The notes: a model not told the origin generated them from the sequence alone. Counted from the first letter of the stretch, positions 34,523-44,050 are shown. The stretch is 64,000 bases of DNA from Acidobacteriaceae bacterium (GCA_025462885.1 JAOAPN010000006.1:248001-312000); one strand, 5' to 3'. A program made the numbers and translations.

Positions 34523-34802
34523 AGCTCGGCAGCGCGTCGATTATCAGTCCAAAATCCCCCGGAAAATCCGGTTATCTCCTGCTGTCTCTCAATCCATACA
34601 ACGCAGAATCCCAAGGTTATGTCATAAACCTATGAGATCCGTCGTGATAGACTCTCGATTCTCCGAGCCAGGGTCTATTTTTGTGCATCCGATAGAGAGC
34701 AGCCAGGGTAGAGAAACCACGGTCGGTCCAAAGCGTTCCTTCGGCCGTCTAACGTTCTAAACGCAGAGGTTACACAGAGAGTTGCAATGAGGTAGCAGGA
34801 TT

Positions 34803-36065
34803 ATGAGAGATACGCTTGGTGTTCTTCTTGCCGGTGGTGCCGGCGAACGGCTCTTCCCACTCACCCGAGATCGTGCAAAGCCCGCCGTACCTTTCGCCGG
34901 ACAATACCGCATCATCGATATCACGCTTTCGAACTGCATCAACTCCGACCTGCGTCACGTGTACATCCTGACCCAGTACAAGGCGCTCTCTCTCAATCGC
35001 CACATCCGCGAGGGCTGGGGTCCGGTCGTCGCCAACGAGCTCGGCGAGTTTATCGAGATTCTGCCGCCCATGCAGCGCGTGTCGAAATCCTGGTATCAGG
35101 GCACTGCCGATGCTGTTTATCAGAACATCTATTCGATCGGCTCGGAAGAGCCCAAGTACGTGCTGATTCTCTCCGGCGATCACATCTACAAGATGAACTA
35201 CGCGCGCATGCTGGAGCAGCACAAGGCCTCCGGAGCGCACGTAACGCTCGCGACCCTGCCCATCAGCCCCGATGAGGTCTCGGCCTTCGGCGTGGTGCAG
35301 GTCGAACGCAACGGCGAGGTCACCGGCTTCGTCGAAAAGCCCAAGGAGACCAAGCTCCGCTCGCCCTTCAATCCGGATATGGTCGATGCCTCGATGGGCA
35401 TCTACATCTTCAATACTGACGTGCTGCTGCCCGAGCTGATCAGGGACTCGGAAGACCCCAACTCCAAGCATGACTTCGGGCACAACATCCTGCCCGGCCT
35501 GCTGGGGCGCTTCAAGATTCAGGCGTTCAACTTCGTCGACGAGAACAAGCAGAAGGCGCTCTACTGGCGCGACGTCGGTACGCTGGAGGCCTACTACGAG
35601 GCGAACATGGATGTCGCTGGCGTTACACCGACCTTCAACCTCTACGACAAGTCCTGGCCCATGCGGACGCGTCCGTATCAGTACCCGCCTGCCAAGTTCG
35701 TCTTCGGCGAGCCCGGACGTACCGGCATGGCGATCAACTCGATCGTTGCCTCGGGATCGATCGTCTCAGGAGCGGTTGTTCGCAACTCGGTCGTCTCGCA
35801 CGACGTCCGCGTCAACTCGTATGCCGATATCGACTCGAGCATCGTCTTCTCTCACGTCAATATCGGCCGGCACTGCCGCATCCGCCACGCCATCATCGAC
35901 CGCGACGTCCACATCCCGGACGGAACCGTCATCGGCTACGATCCCGCAGAGGATAAGAAGAACTATTTCGTCTCCTCGAGCGGTCTCACCGTCGTGACGC
36001 GCGACTACTCGGTCTATGAGAATCCTGTGTCGCCGGAGTTCTTGCAGCCTGGCGGAACCTGGTAA
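34803..36065 (+). CDS. glgC: Glucose-1-phosphate adenylyltransferase
   Basis: Makes ADP-glucose from ATP and glucose-1-phosphate, the committed step of glycogen synthesis. 420 residues: [60 protein letters not shown] is the nucleotidyl-transferase core, and [16 protein letters not shown] and GFVEKPKE are active-site landmarks. The C-terminal ~130 residues form a beta-helix ([33 protein letters not shown]). Other glg genes are not adjacent. A very strong hairpin follows. Confidence 0.95.
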   Translation: MRDTLGVLLAGGAGERLFPLTRDRAKPAVPFAGQYRIIDITLSNCINSDLRHVYILTQYKALSLNRHIREGWGPVVANELGEFIEILPPMQRVSKSWYQGTADAVYQNIYSIGSEEPKYVLILSGDHIYKMNYARMLEQHKASGAHVTLATLPISPDEVSAFGVVQVERNGEVTGFVEKPKETKLRSPFNPDMVDASMGIYIFNTDVLLPELIRDSEDPNSKHDFGHNILPGLLGRFKIQAFNFVDENKQKALYWRDVGTLEAYYEANMDVAGVTPTFNLYDKSWPMRTRPYQYPPAKFVFGEPGRTGMAINSIVASGSIVSGAVVRNSVVSHDVRVNSYADIDSSIVFSHVNIGRHCRIRHAIIDRDVHIPDGTVIGYDPAEDKKNYFVSSSGLTVVTRDYSVYENPVSPEFLQPGGTW

Positions 36066-36067
36066 AA

Positions 36068-36200
36068 ACAGTTGTGAGTTTTGAGTTGGTAGTTGTGAGT
36101 AAAGGCTAAAAACAGTTAAACGAGAATGGCCGGGGAGCAGCTGCTCTCCGGCCATTCTTATGCTGCTACTCACAACTCACTACTACCAACTCACAACTGT
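36068..36200. repeat. Tandem heptamer repeats in inverted arms (locus 2)
   Basis: Left arm: GTTGTGA, GTTTTGA, GTTGGTA, GTTGTGA. Right arm (reverse complement): GTTGTGA, GTTGGTA, GTAGTGA, GTTGTGA. The arms flank the strong glgC terminator hairpin at a convergent junction. The sequence family is that of locus 1, three kb away. Confidence 0.75.
36123..36158. terminator. Near-perfect palindromic terminator after glgC
   Basis: GAATGGCCGG / CCGGCCATTC, one G-T pair, then GAGCAG / CTGCTC: a ~17-bp stem that works in both directions between convergent genes. Confidence 0.8.
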
Positions 36201-36206
36201 CTTGCC

Positions 36207-36914
36207 CTACTTGCTTCCGAAGCGGTACACGACGCCGCCGGAGATTGCGAAGAACTCGCGCGTCTCCGTTCCGAACTTCTCGATGATCATGTCCGGGGAC
36301 AGGCGAATCGCCCAGTGCTTGGAGCGGTTCAGATCCACGCTGGCGCCCACGGCAAAGATAGGAGCCGTCTTGTTCGCGTAGAGGCCGACGTTGTTGTACC
36401 GGGCCGGAATATCTCCCGTGCTGCTGTTGAACACGCCGTTCGCCGCGCCGCCATACGCATGGAAGTTCAGCGCGGCATGCTGGTTCTTGGGTCCGCGGTA
36501 TTGCGCTCCGAACATACCCATGTTCATGTACACCAGGGGGCGCGTGGTGTAAGGATTCGCGAGCACCGGGGTGGTTCCCGCTTCGCCGCGGTAGTCGGCG
36601 GCCAGGCCGATATGCTTGGTGATCCAGTAGGTCCCCAGGATTTCGCCGCCGCCCAGGTTCATCCGTTTGGGGAGTGCCTGGCCGGCCTGGAACGTCATCA
36701 GGTTCAGACCGCCGTAGATCTCCCATTTGTTGGCATAGGTCACGGGAGCCGCAGGCCCCAGTTTTCCGGTTGCTGTGGGTACTGCCTGGGCCTCGGCCGA
36801 GACTGCGCCGGAGATTGAGGATACGCCGGCTGCCATCAAACCAATCGTCCGAACCACACGCCCAACGCGCGCGCCGGAGATCCCGGTCAACGCCTTCATC
36901 ATGTCAAACTTCAT
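36207..36914 (-). CDS. Outer-membrane beta-barrel protein
   Basis: 236 residues from MKFDMMKAL; the ORF-track extension runs back through promoter DNA. A signal peptide (through AVSAEAQA) precedes alternating beta strands: WEIYGGLNLMTFQAG, LGGGEILGTYWITKHIGLAADYRGEAG, NVGLYANKTAPIFAVGASVDLNRSKHWAIRL. The end GGVVYRFGSK is a final strand. The size suits an 8-stranded OmpA/OmpW-like barrel. Function unknown. Confidence 0.75.
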   Translation of the reverse strand: MKFDMMKALTGISGARVGRVVRTIGLMAAGVSSISGAVSAEAQAVPTATGKLGPAAPVTYANKWEIYGGLNLMTFQAGQALPKRMNLGGGEILGTYWITKHIGLAADYRGEAGTTPVLANPYTTRPLVYMNMGMFGAQYRGPKNQHAALNFHAYGGAANGVFNSSTGDIPARYNNVGLYANKTAPIFAVGASVDLNRSKHWAIRLSPDMIIEKFGTETREFFAISGGVVYRFGSK

Positions 36915-36970
36915 TCTCAAGGTCTTCTTTCCTGCCGCTTCAGATCCACCAGCGCACGAACCGCCGCGAC

Positions 36971-36991
36971 TTACAACTGCCAACTCATAAC
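36971..36991 (-). repeat. Degenerate heptamer triplet (locus 3)
   Basis: On the minus strand: GTTATGA, GTTGGCA, GTTGTAA, three tandem units related to loci 1 and 2, upstream of the outer-membrane protein gene. Confidence 0.5.
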
Positions 36992-37142
36992 GCAGTACTG
37001 TACTTCCAAGATATAACGTTTGGGCTACCTCTGCCCCGGCCTCCCCGTCGTATCTATACGCAGCAGCCTTAGAGGCCGCGCCTGTGCGACAATTGTGTCT
37101 GTCGCCGGCGCCTTCATCGCCCGGCTGCATGGGAGAAAAAGT

Positions 37143-37355
37143 ATGGGCGAATTATTTACACCAATGCACCTCATCGTCCTCGCAGTCGTTGTTCTGGTCC
37201 TGTTCGGCGGCAAGAAGCTGCCTGAGCTGGGTAAAGGACTCGGCGAGGGCCTGCGCGGCTTCAAAGACGGCATGAAGGGCGTCACCGAAGAGGTCAATAA
37301 GCCGACCGAGACGACCCACGCTGTCACCCCCAAGCCGGAAGAGTCGGTCAAGTAG
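37143..37355 (+). CDS. tatA: Twin-arginine translocase subunit TatA
   Basis: 70 residues: one N-terminal membrane helix ([27 protein letters not shown]) with the FGxxKLPELG hinge, an amphipathic helix ([16 protein letters not shown]) and a charged tail. TatA oligomers form the pore for folded Tat substrates. The ATG was chosen because upstream residues in the ORF track have no family match. tatC is not adjacent, as often in Acidobacteria and Deltaproteobacteria. TatE or TatB identity cannot be fully excluded from such a short protein. Confidence 0.92.
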   Translation: MGELFTPMHLIVLAVVVLVLFGGKKLPELGKGLGEGLRGFKDGMKGVTEEVNKPTETTHAVTPKPEESVK

Positions 37356-37419
37356 GCATCGAGCTCCCTGAGCCGGGGAGTGCCCGCCTTTGCGCTGGCA
37401 CTCCTCCAGGCCATTCAGT

Positions 37420-38226
37420 ATGAAACTCAAGCCGCCCTACCTCGTTCCGTCCCGTACCTCCATCCGGTTGTCCAGGATCCCAACCGCCAGCACGGGAGAC
37501 TTCGTCTCCGAGCAGGCGGCTGCGCCTGTGCTTCTAAAGCACATCGCGGCGCTGGACAAGCTTCAAGAGGTCTTCTATGCCAGCGGCAAGAAGGCGCTGC
37601 TGGTCATCCTGCAGGGCATGGATTGCTCCGGCAAGGATGGCGCGGTCCGCAACATCTTTACCGGCATCAATCCCCAGGGCTGCGACGTTACCTCGTTCAA
37701 AGTTCCAACCCCGCTCGAAGCGCGGCATGACTTCCTGTGGCGCGTCCATAACGCCGTTCCTGCCCACGGCATGATCGGCATCTTCAACCGTTCTCACTAC
37801 GAGGACGTCCTTTCCCCCTTGATCCATAAGCGGATCACGGAGAAGGTCTTCCGGCAGCGGCTCAAAGATATCAACGAGTTCGAGCACACGCTGGCCGATA
37901 ACGGCGTCGTTCTGCTCAAATTCTTCCTGCATATTTCACGCGAAGAGCAGGCGATCCGGCTCAAATCACGACTCGAAGATCCGGAGAAGCAATGGAAGCT
38001 CGACCCGGTCGATTTCTACGAGCGTAAATTCTGGAAGCAATACAGCGAGACCTACGAGCAGATTCTCGCCGCCACCAGCCGTAAACACGCTCCGTGGTTT
38101 GTCATTCCGTCCGATCACAAGTGGTACCGGAATGTGACCATCTCCAGCATCCTGGTGGATACCCTGCAGAGACTGGATTTGAAGTATCCCAAACCGCCCG
38201 TGAGCCCGTCCAAACTCAAGTTTTAG
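37420..38226 (+). CDS. ppk2: Polyphosphate kinase 2 family protein
   Basis: Transfers phosphate between polyphosphate and nucleotides. 268 residues from MKLKPPYL. The Walker A motif is VILQGMDCSGKDGAVRNIFTGINPQGCDVTSFK near residue 70. IGIFNRSHYEDVL supplies the Walker B-type Asp region, and FFLHISREEQAIRLKSRLEDPEKQWKL the lid. HAPWFVIPSDHKWYRN is a late family motif. A single PPK2 domain suggests class I or III; which nucleotide is used cannot be read. Confidence 0.9.
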   Translation: MKLKPPYLVPSRTSIRLSRIPTASTGDFVSEQAAAPVLLKHIAALDKLQEVFYASGKKALLVILQGMDCSGKDGAVRNIFTGINPQGCDVTSFKVPTPLEARHDFLWRVHNAVPAHGMIGIFNRSHYEDVLSPLIHKRITEKVFRQRLKDINEFEHTLADNGVVLLKFFLHISREEQAIRLKSRLEDPEKQWKLDPVDFYERKFWKQYSETYEQILAATSRKHAPWFVIPSDHKWYRNVTISSILVDTLQRLDLKYPKPPVSPSKLKF

Positions 38227-38280
38227 CTCTCGATGGTCCTCGTGGGGGGGCAGAAGGCTTTTTAACAACGCCGGGGTAGG

Positions 38281-38382
38281 GTGGTGCGTCCAACGAATGG
38301 TGGCGAAGTTCGCGTGACGCTGGACCCGGCCACTGGTAATCTCAAGGTTGCAACAGATTTGGCCACTGGCCAGATCCTGTAA
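38281..38382 (+). CDS. Possible 33-codon leader ORF or gene remnant
   Basis: GTG-started frame reading GGEVRVTLDPATGNLKVATD then LATGQIL-stop, with protein-like composition and an internal ATG-N/ATG-Q repeat. Its stop overlaps the SD site of the VWFA gene that starts 13 bp later, so it could couple translation. Too short for the ORF track; not recognised. Confidence 0.25.
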   Translation: MVRPTNGGEVRVTLDPATGNLKVATDLATGQIL

Positions 38383-38395
38383 GGGAGAGTTCATT

Positions 38396-39772
38396 TTGGT
38401 AAGGCATATCGTACTCGCGGGTTCTCTGGCATTCTTTGCATCCGCCCAACCCAGCGCACAATCCGCACAGCAATCCTCGACCGCGGCTCTCCCCGAATCC
38501 CCGCAAGCCGCCCAGCAGGCAATGCCCGACTCGCCGCGCCCCCAGCAGCCCATCCTGCCCGGTTCTCTGAACCTCGCTCCCGGCAAGGGCACCACGCCTG
38601 AATCGAACGGCGACGCCCCTGACGACCCCGGCCAGAAAGAGGCTCCAGGCACCAGCCTGAAGGATAATTCCAGTTCCAGCAGCCAGGTCGATGACGGTGT
38701 TCCTCCTGAGATTCCTGTTTCAGGCGAAGGCTCCAAGGTTTTCACTATTCGGGGTGCAGGCACTAATTTCGTGGAAGTCCCCTTTACCGTGAAGGACAAG
38801 AAGAACCAACCGGTTCCCGGCATCACGTGGCGCGATGTGCGCGTCTTCGAGAACAACGTCCGGCAGAAGCTGAGCGTGTTTACCGTGGACCCGTTCCCGC
38901 TTTCGATCGCGATCGTCATCGATCAGAGCGTGCCGTACATGACCATGACGAAGATCAACAACTCCCTGGCCGCACTGCAGGGAGCGTTCAGCCCGTATGA
39001 CATGGTCTCGGTCTTCACCTACAACAACGGCCCGAAGCAGCAGACTGAGTTCACCGCCGCACAGAGCGCACGTCTCGGAGCAGCGCTTGAGCGGTCCAAG
39101 GCTGTCGGACGCGAAGGCGCGATGATGTACACCAGCGGCCCACTCTCGCAGAACATCAATCTAAACGGTGGCGCGATGGCCAGCACGATGCCGCTGGTGA
39201 ACTCGAACCATGGCACCAGCCAGAGCAACGCGATCAACGTTCCCAAGGAAGTCCACACGCTGAACGACGCCATCCTCGCTGCCGCGATTTCGACCTCCAA
39301 AGCCGCGCCGGGCCGTCGCCGCATCGTCTACGTCATCTCGGATGGCAAGGAGTACGGCAGCACGGCTAAACAGAAGGACGTCATCAAGTATCTCCAGCAG
39401 AATAAGATTTCGGTCTATGCCACTCTGGTCGGCGAGTCATCTCTGATGGGCATCGGCTTCCTGGATCGCATCCATCTGCCGTACACCATGCGCGACAATA
39501 TTCTGCCGCTCTACACGGATGCGACGGGCGGACAGATCGATCCGGAGTTCCGCCAGCGCGGTATCGAAGAGAGCTTCGCACGCATCACCGAGGAAGTCCG
39601 GACCCAGTACACGGTCGGCTACTACTCGCATCAGAGCTTCCTCGACGGCAAGTACCGCCAGCTCGAGGTGCGGGTGCTCAAGCCGAATCTGACGGTCGTC
39701 GCCAAGAAGGGCTACTTCCCGTCGGCTGAGAACTCGAAGCCTACCACCACCATCCCGACCGCCTCACAGTAG
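38396..39772 (+). CDS. VWFA-related acidobacterial-domain secreted protein (degenerate MIDAS)
   Basis: 458 residues from a TTG with AAGGGAGAG six bases upstream; this start gives a clean signal peptide (MVRHIVLAGSLAFFASAQ). A Pro/Ser/Gln-rich linker (~100 residues) is followed by FTVKDKKNQPVPGITWRDVRVFENN and a von Willebrand A domain. The MIDAS motif reads DQSVP rather than DxSxS, so metal binding is doubtful. RRRIVYVISDGKEYGS is the later VWA strand. The C-terminus (TQYTVGYYS, KKGYFP) matches the VWFA-related acidobacterial family. Periplasmic or surface; role unknown. Confidence 0.85.
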   Translation: MVRHIVLAGSLAFFASAQPSAQSAQQSSTAALPESPQAAQQAMPDSPRPQQPILPGSLNLAPGKGTTPESNGDAPDDPGQKEAPGTSLKDNSSSSSQVDDGVPPEIPVSGEGSKVFTIRGAGTNFVEVPFTVKDKKNQPVPGITWRDVRVFENNVRQKLSVFTVDPFPLSIAIVIDQSVPYMTMTKINNSLAALQGAFSPYDMVSVFTYNNGPKQQTEFTAAQSARLGAALERSKAVGREGAMMYTSGPLSQNINLNGGAMASTMPLVNSNHGTSQSNAINVPKEVHTLNDAILAAAISTSKAAPGRRRIVYVISDGKEYGSTAKQKDVIKYLQQNKISVYATLVGESSLMGIGFLDRIHLPYTMRDNILPLYTDATGGQIDPEFRQRGIEESFARITEEVRTQYTVGYYSHQSFLDGKYRQLEVRVLKPNLTVVAKKGYFPSAENSKPTTTIPTASQ

Positions 39773-39779
39773 AGGCGGA

Positions 39780-40694
39780 ATGAATCTATCCAACCTTCCT
39801 GCGGGGCCGCTTCTGGCCCTGGCAGCCGCCGTCCTCTGGGGCGGCGGAGACTTTTCGGGTGGCATGGGAGCCAAGCATGCCGGGGGAACCATGCGCGCCG
39901 CTCTGCGCGTGGTGCTCCTGAGTCATACCACCAGCTTTGTCGTCCTCCTGCTGATCGCGCATTTCCGGGGAGATGTCTTTCCTCACGGAGCGCCGCTCGC
40001 CTGGGGCCTGGCCGCCGGAGTCGCCGGAGGACTTTCGCTCACTGCCTTCTACGTCGCACTGTCACGCGGAGCGATGGGAGCGTCCGCTGCAATTAGCGGC
40101 TTGCTTGCTGCGGCTATTCCGGCGGTGGTATCGATCTCGCAGGAAGGCTCGCCCGGACTGCTGCATCTTGTGGGGTTTGCCGTGGCCGGCTTCGCGATCT
40201 GGCGCATCGCAGCAGGACCGAACCCTGAGAACACGGAATCCGTTGATGAAGCTGCTGCTAAATCCGGCACCATGACGCTTGCGGTTCTCTCGGGAATCGG
40301 CTTCGGCCTCTACTTCGTCTGCCTCAAGTACGCTGGAACCAGCGGTCTTATCTGGCCGATGGCTACCGCCCGCATGGGCAGCCTGACCACTTGTACGCTC
40401 GTCCTGCTGGCAGTCTCGCTCGGCAAGCCTGCCGGCGACCCGGATCTTCGCCTTCGTCTGCCGAAAGCCGCCGTTCTGTGGTGCCTTTCCACCGCGCTGC
40501 TCGATACCTCGGGGAACCTTCTCTTCATCGCCGCAACGCGCGCCGGACGCCTCGACGTGGCCGCTGTGCTTGCATCGCTTTATCCCGCCTCGACGATCCT
40601 GCTGGCGGCGTGGACGCTCCACGAGAAGCCGACTCCTCGCCAGGCTCTTGGGATGGTCATCGCGGCTGGGGCGGTCGTCATGATTACGCTTTAG
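39780..40694 (+). CDS. DMT-superfamily (EamA) transporter
   Basis: 304 residues with ten membrane helices arranged as two EamA repeats: ALAAAVLWGGGDFSGGMGAKHAG at the start of the first, AVLSGIGFGLYFVCLKYAGTSG at the start of the second, ending in PTPRQALGMVIAAGAVVMITL. Members export amino acids, drugs or metabolites; the substrate cannot be predicted. It begins 7 bp after the VWFA gene, so it is probably in the same operon. Confidence 0.85.
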   Translation: MNLSNLPAGPLLALAAAVLWGGGDFSGGMGAKHAGGTMRAALRVVLLSHTTSFVVLLLIAHFRGDVFPHGAPLAWGLAAGVAGGLSLTAFYVALSRGAMGASAAISGLLAAAIPAVVSISQEGSPGLLHLVGFAVAGFAIWRIAAGPNPENTESVDEAAAKSGTMTLAVLSGIGFGLYFVCLKYAGTSGLIWPMATARMGSLTTCTLVLLAVSLGKPAGDPDLRLRLPKAAVLWCLSTALLDTSGNLLFIAATRAGRLDVAAVLASLYPASTILLAAWTLHEKPTPRQALGMVIAAGAVVMITL

Positions 40695-40772
40695 AGTTCG
40701 GCTTTTGAATTCAATCAGCTACCAATTTGCTGGCGATTAGTCCCAACGGCCCTGTCCGTCGTCTAATGACGT

Positions 40773-41792
40773 ATGCGCTCCTCGCTCGCCGCCGCAACTG
40801 CCGCCGCCACCCTCTGCCTCACCCTGTCTCTGCACGCGCAGGAGGCCCCGTCGCCCGGTGGGCCGCCGCCATCCAGCAACGCCAAGCCGCAGGAGATTGA
40901 AGGCCTCGACACCCAGACCTTGAAGGTTACGGTCAACCTGGTCAACCTTTATTTCTCCGTCAAGGACAAGAGCGGCTTCATCACCAATCTGCACAAGGAC
41001 GACTGCTCCATCCTCGAAAACAAGGAACCGCAGAAGATCAGGAACTTTACGCAGGAGAAGAACCTGCCGCTGACGATCGGTATTCTGCTGGATACCTCCG
41101 GCTCGCAGATGAACGTCCTGCCCATGGAGCAGGAGGCTGGCGCCGAGTTCCTGAAGGACGTGCTCACTCCTAAGGACGAGGCGTTCCTGATCTCGTTCGA
41201 CATCAACGTCGACCTGCTGGCCGACTATACGAACAGTCCGCGCGAGATCAAACGCGCCCTCGATAAGGCCCGCATCAATACCGGCGCCGGCACAGGTTCC
41301 GTGACCGGCAACGGCGCGGCCCGTGGCACCCTGCTCTACGACGCTGTGTATCTTGCCGCACACGACAAGCTGCGCCAGGAGGCGGGCCGCAAGGTCCTCG
41401 TGATCCTCACCGACGGCGGCGATCAGGGTTCGCAGGAGACGCTGAAGACCGCGGCTGAAGCGGCCCAGAAGGCCAACGCGATCGTCTACGTCATCCTGAT
41501 CTCGGATAGCGGCTTTGGCGGCTTCGGCATGGGCGGTGCGAGCGAGATGGACCGCCTCTCCAAGGACACCGGCGGCCGGATGATCAATGTCGGCAGCAAC
41601 GGCAAGCGCCTGCAGGACGCCTTCAACCAGATCCAGGATGAACTGCGGACCCAGTACCTGGTGAGCTACACGCCAACAAATCTCAAGATGGACGGTACGT
41701 TCCGCGCGTTGAATGTCTCCTGCGGCAAGGACACCAAGGTGCAAACGCGCAAAGGCTACTACGCGATGGCGGATGCCAACGACGATAATTAG
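40773..41792 (+). CDS. VWFA-related acidobacterial-domain secreted protein
   Basis: 339 residues. Signal peptide to LSLHAQ. Then VNLVNLYFSVKDKSGFITNLHKDDCSILENKEPQKIRNFTQE, the conserved strand block before the VWA domain, and ILLDTSGSQMN with an intact DxSxS MIDAS near residue 110. RKVLVILTDGGDQGS is the later strand; QDELRTQYLVSYTP and TRKGYYA close the family domain. It pairs with the other VWFA gene across the DMT transporter, with one MIDAS intact and one lost. Function unknown. Confidence 0.88.
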   Translation: MRSSLAAATAAATLCLTLSLHAQEAPSPGGPPPSSNAKPQEIEGLDTQTLKVTVNLVNLYFSVKDKSGFITNLHKDDCSILENKEPQKIRNFTQEKNLPLTIGILLDTSGSQMNVLPMEQEAGAEFLKDVLTPKDEAFLISFDINVDLLADYTNSPREIKRALDKARINTGAGTGSVTGNGAARGTLLYDAVYLAAHDKLRQEAGRKVLVILTDGGDQGSQETLKTAAEAAQKANAIVYVILISDSGFGGFGMGGASEMDRLSKDTGGRMINVGSNGKRLQDAFNQIQDELRTQYLVSYTPTNLKMDGTFRALNVSCGKDTKVQTRKGYYAMADANDDN

Positions 41793-41807
41793 CGCTGCGG
41801 AAGAGTA

Positions 41808-42512
41808 CTAAGCCTGCATCGCGCCGGAATAGACGGCCATCCCGGCTACGGCATCGACGCCCATGGCATCCAGGGCGTCGACCTCGGCCTGTTCCTTGAT
41901 GCCGCCTGCCACGATCAACTGTTTTGCCGTGCAGGCGCGCAGGATGGCTGCTACGTCCAGCGGGAAGCCGGTCATCGTGCCTTCGGTGTCGACGTGGGTG
42001 TAGAGGAATGCCGCGCAGGAGTCTTCGAGCCAGGTGACGGCTTCCTCGGGCGTGAGGTCGACGGAGTCCTTCCAGCCCTTTACGGCGACGCGGCCGCCTT
42101 TGGTATCCACGCTGAAGACCAGGGCGTCTTCGCCGAGCGTCTTCTTGAGGGATTCGGCGAACTCCAGGCGGATGATCTTGTGGCGTCGCGGTGTCTCGCC
42201 GTCGAGGGGTGCTCCGAAGAGGGATGAGCCGTAGATTACCCGTTTGGCCCCGGCGCCGAGCAGGGCGCGGCCGTCCTCGGCGGTCTTCAAACCGCCTCCG
42301 ACCTGACAGGGAAGGCGCTTGCAGATCATCTCGATCAGGGCGCGGTTGTCGCCCTGCCGCATTGCGGCGTCGAGGTCGATCAACTGCACGACCGGGTATT
42401 TCGAAAAGCGCTCAATCCAATACTCAAAGTCGTCAAACGCCAGCTTCAGTTTTTCGCCCTGCACCAACTGCACAATGCGGCCGCCCATCAGATCAATCGA
42501 AGGAATCAACAT
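41808..42512 (-). CDS. hisA: HisA-type phosphoribosyl isomerase
   Basis: Fourth step of histidine synthesis (ProFAR to PRFAR). 234 residues of TIM barrel: MLIPSIDLMGGRIVQL (catalytic Asp7), VQLIDLDAA, CQVGGGLKT (phosphate loop), LVFSVDTKGGRVAVKGW (second catalytic Asp), HVDTEGTMTGFP and QLIVAGGIKE (second phosphate loop). It stands alone: no other his gene is nearby, unlike the usual hisHAF cluster. A dual TrpF role (PriA-like) cannot be judged without structure. Confidence 0.87.
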   Translation of the reverse strand: MLIPSIDLMGGRIVQLVQGEKLKLAFDDFEYWIERFSKYPVVQLIDLDAAMRQGDNRALIEMICKRLPCQVGGGLKTAEDGRALLGAGAKRVIYGSSLFGAPLDGETPRRHKIIRLEFAESLKKTLGEDALVFSVDTKGGRVAVKGWKDSVDLTPEEAVTWLEDSCAAFLYTHVDTEGTMTGFPLDVAAILRACTAKQLIVAGGIKEQAEVDALDAMGVDAVAGMAVYSGAMQA

Positions 42513-42529
42513 TTAACTATTCTCTCAAA

Positions 42530-44050
42530 CTACTGCGGCGAGCCGGCGGCGGGGCAGACACACGCCGCAAATCCCTTCACGGTATGGTTTCCCAGGGTGC
42601 AGACGTACTGCGGCCACAGCGGCTTCAGCAGCAGGGACTGATCTCCGACGAAGTAGTGCTGTAGGAAGGCACGGCTCATTGGATCGCGGACGTCGGGATC
42701 GGCAGCGAACTCAGTGAAGAGGGTGTTCAAGGTGCTCGCAGAAAAGTCCGGCTTATGAAACGTTTCGCCGTACGAATACTCCTTCGTCCAGACGGCTCCT
42801 ACGCCTGTCATGTTCGACGCGGCGATGACGTCGTAGTCCAGCAGCCGCGATCCCACGGGGTCCACCTTTGCGACCGTAAACGACGGATTGTTGCCGTCCC
42901 AGGGCGAGATGGAGGAGATCATTTTAATCGGGACCTTTCCCCTCGCTCCCTTGCCATCCGTCCCGAAGAGCCGCATCTCGTCCATGTGCGAGTGCCCGAA
43001 CAGGCCGAGTTGGATCACGTCGGCGTACGCTCCCATAACGTCCGCCAAGCGCTCGGACGACAGAAACATCACCGGCTGATCGCCCACGCAGATATTTTTG
43101 AACTTGGAGAAGGTCGAGTACGGGTCGATGCCCGGTGGGATGTGTCCCACCACCCAGACCTTTTCTTTGGATCGCCGCGCCGAGGCCAGTTGCTTCGTCA
43201 GCCAGGCGATCTGTGCGCCGACTGCCTCGGGATTTGGCTTGTGCCCGCAGGTCTCATACTTGCGCGATTGAAACGTATCATTCAGCAGAATCAGGCGGGT
43301 GCGCTGCATCGGCGCCTTCATCTTCAGGCTCACGTCTCCGGTCAGGGAGTAGCTGGTCTCGGCTGCCTTCTTCTCCGCCCGTGAACTCGCCAGTCCATCC
43401 AGCATTGCTCGCTCGGTCGCCTTCAGGAATTCGTCGCCGCGATCCATAAAGTAGTCGGTGCAGCCGGAGTCGTTGTTCCCCAGCGCGACGTACAACGGCA
43501 TTCCCGCTAACGACAGGCGTATCTGGGCGACGACATATCGCAGGGTCTTTGCTGCGAATGCGGTGTACTCCGCCTCTGTTTTGCCCGGGAATACCGTCTT
43601 GAAGCGGCAGTCGAAGTCGTGGACCACCAGGTCGCCGGTTACCAACGCAAACCTGGCGTCGGGAGCGCTTTGCTCCATCGCCGCCAGGCTCGATTGGAGC
43701 AGCATCTCGGTCATGACGAAACGCTTCGCCTTGCAAACCGTCTGCACCCTTGCGAAGGTCTCGGCCCGGTCGGCGGAATCCGGCCCGTTCAGGATTCCGT
43801 TCCACTCGCCCTCCTGTGCGTCGAGCAGACGCTGGGCCTTGCCGGGATCGCGAAAGGGATCGAAGTGGATATCGCTCATCATCAATGCTGTGACCGGAGG
43901 GGCCGTGACCGGGGATGACTGGGTCGCTGTGGCCTTCTTCGCGGCGGTTCGCGCCTTCGCCTGCGCGTCGGCAGCAGGCCCGGAGACCACGCAACAAACC
44001 GCTACCCCACCCAACATCAGCCGTCGCACAATCCTGAGCATTTTCATCAC
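42530..44050 (-). CDS. Secreted metallophosphoesterase (sphingomyelinase-like)
   Basis: 506 residues with a signal peptide (VCCVVSGPAADAQA). Calcineurin-like metal motifs occur in order: MMSDIHFDPF (DxH) near residue 58, VTGDLVVHD (GDxxxxD) near 140, LGNNDSGCTDYF (GNxD instead of GNHE) near 190, WVVGHIPPGID and LFGHSHMDEM (GHxH) near 355. The size and layout match acid-sphingomyelinase-like phosphodiesterases. Probably periplasmic; it may act on phospholipid head groups or other phosphodiesters. 17 bp upstream of hisA on the same strand. Confidence 0.87.
   Translation of the reverse strand: MMKMLRIVRRLMLGGVAVCCVVSGPAADAQAKARTAAKKATATQSSPVTAPPVTALMMSDIHFDPFRDPGKAQRLLDAQEGEWNGILNGPDSADRAETFARVQTVCKAKRFVMTEMLLQSSLAAMEQSAPDARFALVTGDLVVHDFDCRFKTVFPGKTEAEYTAFAAKTLRYVVAQIRLSLAGMPLYVALGNNDSGCTDYFMDRGDEFLKATERAMLDGLASSRAEKKAAETSYSLTGDVSLKMKAPMQRTRLILLNDTFQSRKYETCGHKPNPEAVGAQIAWLTKQLASARRSKEKVWVVGHIPPGIDPYSTFSKFKNICVGDQPVMFLSSERLADVMGAYADVIQLGLFGHSHMDEMRLFGTDGKGARGKVPIKMISSISPWDGNNPSFTVAKVDPVGSRLLDYDVIAASNMTGVGAVWTKEYSYGETFHKPDFSASTLNTLFTEFAADPDVRDPMSRAFLQHYFVGDQSLLLKPLWPQYVCTLGNHTVKGFAACVCPAAGSPQ

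Noticed and set aside
33036-36200. Heptamer arrays as a CRISPR array
   Set aside because: Units are 7 bp in tandem without spacers and no cas gene is present.
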